From Combretum micranthum (taxonomy: Eukaryota > Streptophyta > Magnoliopsida > Myrtales > Combretaceae), in contig JAMXBD010000397.1 of NCBI GenBank assembly GCA_024138025.1, forward strand, positions 124,001 to 188,000: DNA of 64,000 bases, read 5' to 3'. Shown here one piece after another: positions 37,019 to 51,400 of this stretch. The notes under the pieces are model-generated. The model searched no databases. It had not been told where the DNA came from and saw only the letters and a list, made by a program, of their open reading frames with translations. The number at the start of each line of letters is the position of its first letter. The first letter of the stretch is position 1. The translations under genes and the position numbers were made by a program.

Positions 37019-37500
37019 GAGTTAAATTCCCACTAGAAAGATTTGGACTTTAACGACCATTCCTTCGATTCCCATAAATCAAACAGAACAGCACAGCACA
37101 GAACTATCCTGGGTAGGGTATGTTCCTCTAGAATAATCGAAAATTCCGACTCCAACTTGATGGGAATAAACAAAAACGAACCAATCCAAGTTAAAACAAA
37201 TAAATCAAAATCTAGAAAAAACCCACCTTTTCAATTATGAAAAATTAATAAACAAGGAAAAACCATTGAAATCTGAGAATCAATCAAAACAGAATGATGG
37301 GTCTGAGCAGAACAAAATAAAACACCTGAGACTGAGGATTAAAAAAACCCAATTTTATGGAAATAGCTTCTCTTCAAATCCTGTTTCAGTAGAACATATA
37401 TGTGTGTGTGGATTTTGAAGCGATGAAAATAGGAAAAAAGGAGAAGGAGAGTGAAGTACGTATGCAGGGGGGACCGCAAAAGTGAGCGTGAGATGGAATT
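37019..37500 (-). promoter_or_regulatory. 5' UTR region with probable leader intron
   Basis: A donor CTCAG|GTGTT (37326/37325) and an acceptor CTTTCTAG (37033) could remove a 293-bp leader intron, leaving the start codon at 37018 close to the splice junction. The upstream part holds a CT-rich leader (37430-37460). The transcription start is probably around 37460-37520, but no TATA box is convincing. Confidence 0.4.
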
Positions 37501-37722
37501 GAATTGAAATTAAATTTATCTGGGTTTTTTTGGTAAATTGTTGTTATTCTGGAATAAAAAGAAAAAGAAAAGAAAAACCAAAAAAGGAAAATAATAACAA
37601 GAAAGGAACAGCAAAGCAAAGCAATAGGCAAAGGGCAAGAAGTAATGGTGGGTGTTTTGGCTTTGGAGGTGTGGGCTTGCTGGGGTTTCCAAGATGCTAT
37701 GCTGCTTCGCCAGGTATTGTTC

Positions 37723-37728
37723 CACGTG
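37723..37728 (-). promoter_or_regulatory. G-box/ABRE core CACGTG upstream of the kinase
   Basis: The palindrome CACGTG occurs in the context CCACGTGGC, about 200-260 bp upstream of the likely transcription start. CACGTGGC is a well-known ABRE form bound by bZIP factors. The link to stress regulation is inference from the site and the presumed gene family. Confidence 0.4.
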
Positions 37729-37899
37729 GCAATTCCTGGTTTAATCACATACTGTGTCCGTCTGGTTCTGATATTATCACCTTTCTGGAACCTCTCTTTA
37801 GTCTCTCCCCTGGTATATGCCCCCGTGATTCCTCTCTTCCGGTTCTAATTTATTATTTCCCTGTTATGCTAATAATCTGATGAAAAGATGTAAATGTGG

Positions 37900-38500
37900 C
37901 GCTTGTTTTTCAGTAAAGTGCCTAATTAAATAAAAAATTAGTTAAATTGACATAATAATTAGGAGAAAGGAAAATTAATATTATTAATTTTAAAAAATAA
38001 TAATAATAATTTCATTAAGAAAAAAATAATCTCAGATTGGATAAGTTGAAATTGTCTGTTAAAAAGATGAGATCGTAAATTGTGATCTTGTCTCTTGAAG
38101 AGACTAAGTTGTAGTGTTACAGTTATTGTAAGCTGCTAGATTTATCGATACATTTAAATATGAACCCTAGATCAAATACAGGAATCGAAATTCTAGAATT
38201 GATTTGAACCAATCACAAACTCTAAAAACCTTAGACAATATCAGATAGATTGAATAACCCTAAATGTATCATGAGTAAGATGGAAATAGAAAACTCTAAA
38301 TATCTAACCCTAAGAATACGAGTAACATTGAAAACAAAAGCAGAAATCCGATAATCGTTCGACTGAAAAACCCTATGCTAAATAATTCATCCATCTAATC
38401 ACCAACACGCAATAGAGAAAATATATTTTACTAGTTAAACCAAACAGTTTTCGTAACATATTGATGACACGCAAATTGAGGCAATATGTTCGAATAACAA
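37900..38500. other. AT-rich intergenic spacer
   Basis: No gene or complete repeat was identified. The stretch ends in an A/T-rich run at 38500-38560, after which LTR-like sequence begins. Confidence 0.4.
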
Positions 38501-38559
38501 TCAATAAAAAAATAATAATAAATTATTTTTATATATTATATTATTTTATTAAATTATAA

Positions 38560-38837
38560 AATCGTTAATTAAACCGAGTTTTATGTGCATCTAAATTTCT
38601 ATCGATAAATAATCGTCATTTCATTTTACTATTTGTTACTATTCATTATTATTCATTACTATTTACATTAATCTATTTTATATCACATTCATCTTGTCTT
38701 TCTCTCTTTTCTCCTAAACTTCCTCAGGAAGTAAACCCTCTCTTTCTTCACATTTAGTCTTCTAATACTTTAAAAACCACTTCCTAAACATCTCAAATCT
38801 CTCTCCTTTCTCCCTCCCAAAACCAGTGCCACATATC
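38560..38837 (+). repeat. Part of an older LTR related to family B (insertion host)
   Basis: It has the order seen in family B LTRs before the TATA box: a TTTACTATT...ACTATTCATTATT stretch, then a CT-rich leader-like region. It continues after the inserted LTR at 43710 with TTCTATAAATACCTC and a CT-rich run, which looks like the LTR promoter. It ends with the duplicated ATATC at 38833-38837. Confidence 0.5.
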
Positions 38838-41800
38838 TGTAAACCCCGGTTTTCTTAGTAACCCAGTAAACTTCGGAAATCGGAAACCAAAACCCTAAAC
38901 AGGATTAGTATGAGCAACCTAAGAACCCTAGATCCAGCTTTTCTTCGATTTCAATTTAAAAGAGCCTCTATAAAATAATTTAATGTGGATTATTGTTTTA
39001 AAGTATATTTCAAACCATAAAAAGTTCTTATTTCAAAAAATTTTCTATTCCAGGCCTTCCCGAGCTCCATTACCAAAAAGCGAGTCCCGGAACTAGAAAT
39101 TCAGAAAAATATTTCGGAATACTCTTTAGAACCGAAATTTTATAAGGATTTCAAAAATATACCTTTTATAATTTTTCGGGTTATAAAAATTACAATTATA
39201 ATCTTTTTCCCGTATTTTTCTACTACCGGTAAAGTAAATATCTTGTCTACTATTTATTACTATTCACAAGTACAACCTACACACACACAACCCATACTCT
39301 AGTCTTACAACCTTACAAACACTCAATTATATTTTTTTTCTAAGAATTTTTGTCTCTTAACAAATTCTTACATTTAATACTTTTTATTATATATATTACA
39401 ATTTAAAACAATTTCAAATCTCTCTCTCTCTCTTTTCCCCATGGAAGCCGGCGCACCCTCTGTTAGTGATTGTGCCCTAGGCCAATTATTGGATATTGTC
39501 ATTTGATATTTATATATATATATATATATATATAAACAGAGGCATTTCTTTTGTATTGTTTGCATATTTATTTTATAATAGAAATCCATGAATAATTTAT
39601 TATTCTAATGTTCCTAGATGCTTATTATTATAGGAATGATAATGAATTAAATCTAGTATGAGTTTTTTTTTTTTTTTTTTTTGGTAAACATAGGATGTTT
39701 ATTTGTATGGTGATACAAATGAAACTCATAAGCACATATTAGATGACTGTGTGCTGAACAGACCCACTATGAGATCACTACATGGAATATTGTCATAAGT
39801 GATTTTCATAATAACTATGTCAACGTATCCTTAGACCTGAAATCACCATAGGTTCCAACATGAGAAACATTATGTTTCAACTCAATCAAACATTGTCTTT
39901 AACCGGATAATTATAAAGGTTAAGTTTGGGCATAATATATATCATGTAGAAGAAGTTGAGTGATTAAGATGGGATTTGTCCCTCTCGTTATGAGAGAGAT
40001 ATCTCTAGGCCCCTCGATAAGTAAGACTGAGAAATGCATGGCCATGCTCAAATGAATTGATAGTGTGATCAATTTCATTTGTATTATCAGATCACTTGGA
40101 AATCGAGAAATGATAAGATTGAACAACATAAGAATGATACTCTCCATGTTTTATGTTCAATCTAGATATCATGTGACAAAAAGCATAATGACATAAATTA
40201 TAGATCAGACAAAAATCGGATTACTGATATTCACCTAATTTAGGTAGACATAATGTCTTGCTAGAGACCAATGATGTCTTGTAGGTCTAAAAAGTGTTTA
40301 AGACCTACTACCAACATTAGGTGTACCTATAGGGTCACACACAAAAGAACGAATAATTTATATTATGGGTTTATATTTAAACCTATAGGAATTATTATAT
40401 TTATTATTCTTAAATAGTTTAAGAATAATAAATGATTGTGACAGGTAATTAATATTTAATGAAATAATGTATTTTATTAAATATTAAATTAATATCTAAT
40501 CATATATATCTTCTAGGGTTTCCTATATGTCTATCTATATAGATCTATAAACAGCCTTTTAGGTAAGACTCTTTGACGTCACATTAGACGGCAGAGAAAT
40601 TCTGCAAACCTAAAAGAGAAAAAAGAAGAAAAATAATCATGACACGAATTGGATTCGTGTTCTTGAGTGCTAGCACACAATCGTTCGTGTGTGGATAACG
40701 TAGAGGGGATTGCGAGACTGCGGCTCCTGCAAATCCGATCTGCTGATCGTTTTGAAGCATCAATATAAGGTATATTCAAGAAACCTTTTTTGTTCAAATC
40801 TAATCAAGAAACATGGATACTGGTATAGGGTTTTCGTTTTTCCGCTGCGTTTTAATAAAATTTTTGAAATTTTGTATCAATAAAACCCTACACCCTCCCC
40901 TTAATTAACTCCAATTTACTTTATTTTAATTCTTTTTATAAACAAAACAAACCCTAATTCACTTAACATAAATAGTCTTTTAATTTTCTCTCTCTTCCAT
41001 TTTCATTTCATTTGTTCAAATTTCACAAAATCCTCTCTCTTTTTTTTCCCCTCTCCATTGCCGTGAGCCTCTATCTTCCACACACACACACACAAGCTTC
41101 ATTTCTTCTTCATTTCTCACCTATTTCAAGCTTTAGGTGATGATTCTTAAGCTTTCCAACCATTTCATGAGTGTTTTCACTCTAAGTCCCCATGAGCACT
41201 TGCTAAGGATAAGTAAATGCTACTACATGAATATCAAGCTATCACAAGAGTAGATCTTGTGTTTGATTAAGTTTTTGTTGAAATATCTTCATGTTCATGC
41301 ATGTAGAAGTAGAGTAAAGTAAAGATTAGCCTAAAAATTATATGTTCATGCTTTTAAACTTCATTTCATACATCATGAGTTAGATCTAACTTTTAGATGC
41401 TTATACCATGCTTGACATTTTATGATCTTATGGATGATTTATGTTTTCACACATTAATGCTCATAAAGGCGTTGTTTTGTGAATATAGATGTTGTAGTTG
41501 GTAGGTCCTTAGGCAAACAAAACAAGGAACTCACGAAAGAAAAGTTTTTGATTGAAATGTTCAAAGACAAATTCGTATGATTTCAAAGCTTATCTTAAAA
41601 ACCCTTTTATCAATTCTAAAACTCATGTTTTGATGAGATTAATGTATAAAACGAGAAGTAGAATCTAGATGGAAAATTTTGAGTTAGTAGTCAACATATG
41701 AAATTCGTAATTTTGGATGATGACCATGAAAACTCCTATTATCCAAGTTCAAAATAGAAGTTTTATGTATTAAATAAAGTCCTTAAGTAGTAGGTATAGT

Positions 41801-43704
41801 AAAGTCTTAAATTTTAATGCATTAAAAAAGTTTTTCTCAAATGAATCATTCAAAAAGTGGATTTCTAAAAATTCGGATTTTTGAGTAAATCCTATTTGAA
41901 AACATATTTGCAAAGTGTAAAATGCAAATTTTTATGTAGAAATGAAGACCTAAGTAATAGATATGATGAAGACTCAATTTAGACAAGGATAATTTGATTT
42001 TCTTAAGAAAATAACTCCAAAACAAATGGAATGGTCAAAGTTAAGAAACTAGTTCTCTTGAAAGTGATATGGAGTTTTACAAATAAAAAGTTTCTTAAAT
42101 TTCCTTTTTGTAAATAATGTCAAGAGCATGCATGCAACAAGTTCATAACATGCCATTCATAATAGGAAATCATCAATATTGCATGTATGGTTGATCTATA
42201 TGCTAGGAACCTCACAAACATTCATAAATTTTTTTTTTGGATTGGAAAGTCCTTGGATCAGATATGATCCCTCTGTTTCATGACCTAAATATTTTTGAAA
42301 CTAGAAAATAATGTTAGGAATAGATAGGTCTTTCAAAGTAGATAGAAATCGATATATTATATGCTCAATTCCGAGTTAAAATGAGTTAGATATGGTCAAT
42401 TGAAGTTAGGACTTTAGCTTATGCGAAAATTTATGAACTTAGTAGCTAGACTTGTTAAGTTATTAGTACCTTATGAGAAATACTCATTCTGGGTATTCTT
42501 ATACTTAGGTGATTTGGAGGACGGATTTCCATTCCCCGAGGACTACTACGACTAGTGGATTTCTCTACATGACCGAGTGAGTTCATTTCTTAAATAGTTG
42601 TGCTCATGTATGTGCTTGTAATCGTAGTGGCATTAGAATTAGGGAAAGATAACACTATGATGAGTGGTGATTGAATCTTGGTTGAATGAATGATAAGTAT
42701 ATCGAGACGAGATTTGATGTAAAATCATTGTATGAGCTAGTATAGACTTGGATTGTTTGAGATTCTCTATGATCGCAATAAATCTACATAATTAACATGC
42801 CACAATTATATAAATAAACTGTTCATGCATATCATGAAGTGAGTCACATTGCATTAGCTAATATACCTTTGGTGGGACAAAAGTATATTAGCGGAAGGCG
42901 AGGGGGCCTATGTTAACATTAAGGATGTGAGATCGCTTAAGTTAACGGATGTGGAGTAGGCACATAAAACTACTACAATAAAACAATAGAGGTTGTATAT
43001 CTAAGAGAATGAGATTAGGATTTTGGTTGCATGACTTATTGATCACCCTACTCAAAATTGGAATTTATGGTTGCATGTCTTATGGACCATCCTAACCCCG
43101 AATGGAGGGCGTAAATCCATTCACATATGGCTCCCGGAAAAGTCATATGCTTGTATGATCATTTGATTGTGCATTTCATATGGTTGTTAATAACTTATCT
43201 ATTATATACTGTTGTTGAGTATTGAATATTTAGAGATGACTCTCACTAAGCCTGTTAGCTTACACCCTGATAGTTTTGTTGTGTGTTCCCATTTTTTGTT
43301 GTTCAGAGAGAACAATTTTCACAGGGTTATCTTTTGGATGAAGGAGCTTTTGAAGAAGTCGAGACCTAGCTAAAGGCACAGACTTCTAGGAAAATCTCTT
43401 GAATATAAACCCTAGTGTTTGTAATATGGTTTTAGACTAGATAAACTTCTATTATTATTTTGGCAGGGGTATGCCCCATTGACTTTTGTAAAGAATTAAC
43501 TTATTTATCTTGTTGTGATTTCTATTCTTAATGCTAATGTATGTCTTCTTAAGATTATTCGATTCAAAGTGTGATCCTAAAAGTTGTGCAAGTACACCTT
43601 ACACCCGGTATGTAAGCTTATAGGATGACTAAGGCGGTCATACTTAAGTTTATATATCGAGTGTGGTGGACTGTAGCGTTTTGAGTATCCTTTGGGGCTT
43701 GACA
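38838..43704 (+). mobile_element. Solo LTR, family B2, TSD ATATC, containing a copia-like solo LTR
   Basis: It starts TGTAAACCCCGG and ends GGGGCTTGACA, with ATATC at 38833-38837 and 43705-43709. Without the nested 1432-bp LTR and its duplication it is about 3.43 kb. The conserved module lies at 42321-42410. Downstream of it the sequence differs from B1 copies (a GACAAAAGTATATTAGCGG segment near 42880), and it matches the copy at 44270-48027, defining subtype B2. Confidence 0.88.
39461..40892 (+). mobile_element. Solo LTR, 1432 bp, TSD CCCTC, probably Ty1/copia
   Basis: It starts TGTTAGTGATTGTGCCCTAG and ends AAACCCTACA; CCCTC flanks it at 39456-39460 and 40893-40897. It has TATAAA near 40556 and AATAAA at 40854-40859, which sets the plus orientation and a plausible R region. 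A (TA)n run lies at about 39513-39534. The TGTTAG...ACA ends and length recall long-LTR copia lineages such as SIRE/Maximus, but without internal domains this is only a likely assignment. Confidence 0.82.
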
Positions 43705-43709
43705 ATATC

Positions 43710-44269
43710 CCCATCTCCCTTTTCATTTTTCTTTCGCTTTTGGCCCTCTTTTCTCTTCTATAAATACCTCTCACTTCTACTCTTTCCACACTTTACATAC
43801 TTGTTGCACGAGCAAAATCTTAGCCAATAGAGATTGCTCCTACAAACACCAAAAGATAAATTAGAGAGATGCCAAGGGTTACCCGTTAAGGTCACTCCAA
43901 TGCTTAAGTTAGTCCATGAGTAAGAGTAGGGTTTATACAATCAAAATATCAGATAACTTACTCTTTTGTCTGTACTCCATGTTTTCCTGTCCTCTTTCTT
44001 ATCCCCCAGCCCAAGAGTCAGGGGGTATTTATAGGGTTTTAAGATCATACCAGGATAACTAGTATAAGGCTTGGTACCAGTGCATGAAGATGGTACCTGA
44101 GCTAGTGAGTCTGACTTCATGGAGTGTGGTTGAGCTGTTGATGTTCCCCTGGTCATGTTATGTGACTTGGACATGTATTACAACCGAGAAGGAAAAGGCC
44201 CCAAGGGTAAGGACTCGGGGTCAAGTGAGGTAAAGGCTAAGCTGGTAGACCCAGTAACTTAATGAGCTC
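43710..44269. repeat. Older repeat sequence between nested LTRs, possibly a Tat/Retand-type LTR end on the minus strand
   Basis: This is host DNA between two insertions. A plus-strand TATAAATACCTC lies at about 43762. On the minus strand there is TATAAATACCCCC at about 44033-44020. Further along that strand come CTAACTTAAGCATTGGAGTG and ACCTTAACGGGTAACCC, words that I associate with Tat/Retand/Ogre LTR-leader regions. The identification is tentative. Confidence 0.35.
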
Positions 44270-47200
44270 TGTAAACACTTGGTTTTTAGAGTAATCATAA
44301 GCCTTAACCCTAAGTCGGAAAGTCAATCGGAAATCTTAAGTCAACAGACCTCAAGTTAAACCCTACAATTTAGATCCAAAAATTTCGTGTTTGTAAACCG
44401 AGAAGTCGAAAATTAACTAAAGTGTGTAGAATAGTCCATAATAATATTTGATTTCTTAAAAATATCAGATTGGTTTATTTTCGGCTTATTTCAAACCCGA
44501 TTGGATACTGTTTTTTGAAAGCGTTTCTTAGGGCTCGAAAAAATTAAAAATATATCTTTAATATTTTTAGACTCATATTTTCATAAGGATTTCAAAAATA
44601 TCAAGTTCATAATTTTTCGGAATCTAAAAATATCAGTTATAGCTTATATAAGTATATTTTGACCGTACCGATAACTTATTTGTTAAAATACTAAAATAAT
44701 TCAATTGATTATTTAATTTTATTTATGAAATTTCTACCACTCATTTAAAAATATTTTTCTTAATTTTATTTTATATATTTTTCTTAATAAAAAGCACTTT
44801 TTCAACCCATACTTCAAGTACACTTCAATTGTCACTTCTACATATTATTCATGTTTGCTTTTTACTCTTTCTTACACTCGATCTCCCATGCATGGCAGCT
44901 GACCACACTCTCAAAATCAGCTACTTTTCTTTTATTTTATTGATTTATTTAATGATTTAAAGTCTCTTTTAGTTAGCAAATTGAGTAACACAAGTTACAT
45001 TTTCAAAATTCAAGTTACAAGCTAACTAAACACTCCTCTCTCTCCCTTTTTGAATCACGCCAGCGCCCCACCACCCCCACCCCCCCAATCCCCTAAATTT
45101 CTGCCATTGTTTTATTTTTTTTTTCAATTATTTAACATATTTTTATCACTCTCCTCTCTCTATTTTAAAGCCTCTTACTTACACACTTTCTTTCTTTGCA
45201 ACCCTACATCATTTACTCTCTCTTTTTCCTCTCTTTATCTCTTTCTTAGCCTTGTTCTTATAAGAAACCAAGCTGCCCCTATCTCAAAATATTGCTTCCA
45301 CATTCCATTCTTGAAGATTCTTTAAGTAAAATTTTTTCTTATGTTTCTATAGATGCTATAGGTTGATTATATGGAGGTTTCATGCATCAAAGGACTCTCC
45401 ATAATACCTAAAGGCTAGAGATAATGATGCCAAAACTTTGAAACACTCATCATGTTTACGATCCATATTGATATTGCTATATTTGTTGTCTTTAAGACTT
45501 TATTATCTTCATATTCATATTCTACTTTGTAGATCTAAATTTTTATGAAGCTTTGGTTATGTTTATGTATAGATCTATAGGTTTAGGGCTTACTACCATA
45601 TATTTCTTTTATATTCATGTTCATATTATGTATAGATCTTAGATTTGAACTTGAATAAAAGTGGTGAAATTCATATGTAGGCAAGATCCATATTGAAAGA
45701 TCACCTTCCAAGTTCTAAAATGGAAGTTTTAGTTGAAAAAATGAAGGCTTAATAGGTATATATCATCAAGACTTCATTTAACATGGTTCAAAGGTGATTT
45801 TCAAAGATTATTTATCAAAACAAAAATTCTATTTTCGGATTTAATCCAAGGCATAGTTTAAAAACATGTTTTATAACTAAAAAATGAAGATTTTATTCAA
45901 GTAATGGAAGGCTCTCAAGATAGGAGATGTAAAGGATGATTTTTCATAAGTCTTGATGGATTTTATCAAAAGATATGTTCAAAAACAATTTTTGAAAATT
46001 CGGATCTAAGCCAAGACCCATTTTTAAAACCTATTATCTAACCTCAAAATAAAGATTTAGACAAAAATATAAAGGGCTCTTGGTATAGATATCCTAAGGA
46101 TTGGATTTTCATTAGTTTAGATGAGTTTTCCTAAAAGGTATTTCTAAAATAGAGGGTTTTGTAAAAGACAAGTCCAGGTCTTATTTTCATTCTAAAACTC
46201 AAGGAAGAAATTCAGATCTAGGAAGAGATGAATTTTGAAAACCTTATTTTAGACTTCAAAACAAGAGTTTTATGTGGAAAATGGAATGCTTTGATAATGG
46301 GTGACATAAGAAAATTATTTTTCATTGAGTCATGTTAGTTTTAGCAAAGGATTTTCTCAAAACAAGAAAATAAGTTTCAACTCAAAATTTCGGTTTTTAC
46401 AAAAGTAGAATCTTGGAATTTTCATTTGGACAATATCATTGGGATCATATAAGTATTTAATCTTTTATCTTTGGCTAGAAGTTCTCTTTACAAGTGTAGA
46501 ACCAATATAAGTTGATCTAAAAAGTTAAATAAAACAAAAGTAACAATTTTCAATAACAACTCAAAACTGGAATTTTTGTAACCCTGATGTACAGTATCTT
46601 TTCAACCCTAAAATGACCTTGGATGTTTGATTTAACTTGGGAAATGGCTAGATCTTTCGAAGTAGATAGAAATTGATACATGATATGCACAATTCCGAGT
46701 TAAAATGAGTTAGATATGACCATTTTAAGTTAGGACTTCAACATAGGCGAAAATTGACGAATTTAGTAAATAGAATTGTTAAGTTTATTAGATTTTTATG
46801 AGAAATACTTATTGTGGGTATTCCTTGTACTTAGGTGGTTTGAAGGATGGATTTCCACTCCTCGAGAACTACTACGACTAGTAGATTTCTCTCCATGGCC
46901 GAATGAGTTCATTTCTTAAATAGTTGTGCTCATGTATGTGCTTCTAATCGTAGTGGCATTAGAATTAGGAAAAGATAAAATTATGATGAGTTGTGATCTA
47001 ATCTTAGTTGAATGAATGATAAGTATATCGAGACGAAACTTATTGTAAAATAATTGTATGAGCTAGTATAGATTTGGAGTGTCTAAAATTCTCTATGATC
47101 GCACTTAACCTACATAATTAACATGCCACGGTCATATGAATAAACTGTATATGCATATCACATAGTGAGTCACATTGCATTAGCTAATATACCTTTGGGG

Positions 47201-48027
47201 GGCAAAAGTATATTAGCGGAGGCGTGAGGGCCGTGTTAGCACTAAGGATGCGAGATTGCTTAAGTTAATGGAAGTGGGGTAGGCACTTAAAACTACCACA
47301 ATAAAACAACAGAGGTTGTCTAACTAAGAGAAAGATATCGGGATTATGGTTGCATGACGTATGGACCATCCCACTCAAGATTGGATTCATGGTTGCATGA
47401 CTTATGGACTACCCCAACCCCGAATGGAGGGCGTAAATCCATTCACATATGGCTACCGAAAAGTCATATGCTTGTATGCTCATTTGCTTGTGTATTCATA
47501 TGATTGCCTAACTATAACTTGTTGTATATATATCTTGAATGAGTTGTTATTTGGAAATGAACCTCACTAAGTTGGTTAGCTTACATCCCGATAGTTTTTG
47601 TTGCAGTGTTCCCATTTTTGGGTTGTTCCGAGAGAACACTTTTCACATGTTTATCTTTTTGGATTAAGGAGCTTTTGAAGAAGTCGGGACCTAGTTATAG
47701 GTGTAGACTTCTAGGAAAATCTCTTTAACATAAACTTTAATGTTTGTAAGATGGATCTAGACTGGATAGATTTCTATTATTTTGGCGAGGGTATGCCCCC
47801 TTGACTTTTGTAAATACTTAACTTATTTATCTTGTTGTGATTTCTATTCTTAATGCTATTGTATGCCTCCTTAAAACTATTCGATTCAAAGTGTGATCCT
47901 AAAAATTGTGCAAGTACACCTTACACCTAGTATGTAAACTTATGGGATGGCTACGGTTATCATACTTAAGTTTAAATATCGAGTGTGGTGGACTGTCACG
48001 TTTTGGGTATCCTTTGGGGGCGTGACA
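44270..48027 (+). mobile_element. Solo LTR, family B2, 3758 bp, TSD AGCTC
   Basis: It starts TGTAAACACTTGG and ends GGGGGCGTGACA, flanked by AGCTC at 44265-44269 and 48028-48032. It aligns with 38838-43704 through most of its right part (from about 46600 on) but has a different, longer U3. The conserved module is at about 46648-46735. No internal region is present. Confidence 0.9.
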
Positions 48028-48032
48028 AGCTC

Positions 48033-48402
48033 ATAGAGCTGTTCCGGTGTGAAGACTTGAGTGAGTCCCGTATCACCATTCTCAGCTAAGGTGTTATGCT
48101 CTTTCAGGACCTCAAGTCGGGGTGGACCAAGCTGCTATCTCCTTGGGCTTTTGAGGGCAGTAAGGTTTTCTAAGCCTAAAAGACCGAGTGGTCCTAATGC
48201 TATGTTTTACCATCAACATTTGTCTTCGCATTCTTGTTGCGAGAGCAAAGAGAATGTACACCCGCAAGGTTGTTTGCTTTGAGCGAGCTGTACTTTTCGT
48301 TTGAGCTGCATCCCCCATTTAGCGATATTTTGCTATGAGGACTATTGGATTTTCCTATGGAGTGTTGTACCTAACATGTTTCACAGTATCCGAGGGAGTA
48401 CA
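48033..48402. other. Host DNA between two solo LTRs, GC-richer than its surroundings
   Basis: This segment is contiguous with 43710-44269 and 51878-52114 if the insertions are removed. No domain was recognised. An open frame at 48061-48282 has no family features. Confidence 0.4.
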
Positions 48403-48407
48403 GTATT

Positions 48408-51400
48408 TGTCACGTCCCAAAGGGTACCTTAAACGTAACAGTCCGCCACATGCCATATAAGACTCACGAATCACTACCCAAGTTCTTCGGGAGTCTTGTA
48501 TAGATGTAAGGCATCCTTTTACGACAATAGAATACTCAAACCGATGGAGTTAAAGAGTTTAATTTGGCATTTAATAGCATTAGAAAATAAATCAAACCAC
48601 ATATGTATTTAGTTACGAAATTTAAGGGGCATTCCCCCGCAAAAGAATATTAATTAGAGATCTATTACAGTCATCCAGAGTCTTTTGGTTTCCTACGGAA
48701 GTCTAAACAAACCTGAATACAACTTCTAGAGGAAATGTCTAGCTCCTGTACCTGAGCTGTAGGTTGTCTCGGTCTAAGCCATATGAATTCATGCTGCAAC
48801 AAATAAAAACTGTAGGGACGTAAGCTATACTAGCTTAGTGAGTGAGAACTTCTAAGATCACAATTATAACACATCAATCAGACAAGTGATTAATCAGATA
48901 AGTGATATGCATCAAACATATGACCAGCCGGAAGTCATATGTGGATGGACTTGCGCCCTCCATCCCAGGTTAGCAGATTAATGAATACTGCGGTACTACT
49001 CAATATGCCGTTTAAGGTCATGGTCAACCAACTTATAAATTCATTTGTGGATCACGATTAACCAACTCATTAATTTGTTTATGGATCACGATTAACCAAC
49101 TTTTACACCATATAGGATCATGGACAACCAACCAATGCTAATGCTTTATCCCCATTAATGATATGAATGAGTCCATATTTATTTTCAATTACAAATATTC
49201 AATTATACCAATTCTTTAAGTGGTCAATCAACAATCGCAAACAGTTAATCCTAAATCATCTACACAAGCAATAGTTAATCACCCGGCTTCGATATTCTTA
49301 CATTCCATTTCTCATATCAACGACAACCATACAAAATTCCCATTCATCCCCATCATGCATATCCATTTTATCTTTACCAAATATCTAGTGCAACTATCAT
49401 TACGACCACATACAATAATTGAAATCGGAAGTGGTACTCACTCGGCCATGGATCACTAGTCTTTTAATAATAATAATCCGGTGGTAGAGAATCATCGGTT
49501 TCAGGGTCACCTAAAAAGGAAGAAATACCCTAATAAGTATTTCATCACTTAACTAATCCAAACTATATATCAAAACTTAGTAAATTCATAATTCTCGTCA
49601 TTTGCGGAAGTCCCGACTTAAAACAGCCATAACTTAGTCATTTTAACTCGGAATTTCATAAATTATATATCGATTTCTATCTACTTCGAAAGATATACCT
49701 AATTATAATATTATTTTCAAGTTTTAAAAATGTTTGAGTCACGAAACAGTAGGATCAGTTCTGATCAGTAACAATTTTCCAAATCCGAAAATAGTTTTGT
49801 AAATGTTTGAAATGTTTCTACTTTATAAATCAATTATATATGCAATATTAATGATTTCCTATCATGAATGGTATGTTATGAGTTTAATGTATGCATGATC
49901 TTGATGATGTTTACTAAAAGAAAATTTTAGAACCCTTCATTTTGCAAGACTCCAAGAATATTTACTTTTAAGAAAACTAGTTTCCTAATTTGGATAAATC
50001 CCTTGTGTTTTGGAATTATTTCTTAGGAATTTCTTGTTATTTTTGTTAGAATTGAGTCTTCATGATATTTATTGCTTGAGACTTTCATTTCTACATAAAA
50101 ATTCCCATTTCATACTTTGTAAACATGTTTTCAAGTAAGATTTATTCCAAAATTCGAATTTTTAGAAATTTAGTTTTTGAATGTTTTCTTTAAGAAAAAC
50201 TTGTTTAATGCATAAAAGTTTAAGGCTTTATTATGCCATCCCCTAAGGACTTCATTTCTTAGTTAAAACTTCCATTTTGAGTTTGGAAAATAGGTGTTTC
50301 TATGACCTTAATCCAAAATTACGAATTTCTTAAGTTGACTAGTAACTCAAAATTTTCTATCTTATTTCTACTCTTTATTTTACACATTATTCTCATCAAA
50401 TCTCATTTCAACTTATAAAAATCATTACTTAATGATACCTATTACCTATGCCCTTCATTTTTCATATAAAACATAAGTTTTAGAGTTGATAAAATGATTT
50501 TTAAAACATGGCTTTGAAGTCATATGAATTTTTCATTTGGACACTTCAAACAAAAGTTTTTCTTTTTAAGTTTCTTATCTCATCTAACTAAAGATCTATT
50601 AACTACCATATTTATATATACAAGACAAGACCTTTATGAGCATTAATGTATTAAAACACAAAATATTCATGAGATTATGAATGTCAAGTCTATCATGAAC
50701 ATCTAAATGCTAGATCTACTACTTATGATGCATGAAATGAAGTTTGAAAGTATGAACATGGATTTTTATGTAAGATCTCTACTTTACTCTACTATTATAT
50801 GCATGAACATGAAGATAATCTAACAAAAACTTATTTAAACACAAGATATACTCTTGTGATGGCTTGATATTCATGTAGTAGCATTTTCTTATCCCTAGCA
50901 AGTGCTCATGAGGACTTTAACATGAAAACACTCATGAATAATCTTGCCATTACAAGATTTAATGTAGGAAAAGGTTAGGATTCATCACCTAAGGTTTGAA
51001 TCAAGTGAAAAATCAAGAAGAAATGAACTTGTGTGTGTGTGTGTTGGTGAGAGTCACGGCAAAGAGAGAGTGAAGGAGAGGGTTGTGTAATTTTTTTGAA
51101 AACAAATGAAATGAATGAAAGAGAGAGAAAGTAAAAGATTATATATAGTAGGTAAATTAGGGTTTGTTTGTATTATGAAAAGGAAAGAAAATAAAATAAA
51201 TTGGAGCAAAATTTTTTTTTTGGGGGGGAGGGGGGGTTGGGTGCGGTGGGTGTGCCGGTTTGATGGGGGGAAAGAGAGAGAGAGAGAGTTTAATTAAATT
51301 TTGTTTTGTAATTTATGTAATAAATGTCTTAATTTGTAATAAGTTTTAAGAGACAAATTTTCATTGGAAAAGAAAATGTAATTGAGTGTTTGTAAGGATG

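Noticed and set aside
37386..37880. Open frames on both strands just upstream of the kinase
   Set aside because: Low-complexity, overlapping the likely 5' leader and promoter, no domain or splice support.
45050..45325. Pro/Phe/Leu-rich 91-codon frame
   Set aside because: It falls in the CT-rich promoter-leader part of the solo LTR at 44270-48027; composition explains it.
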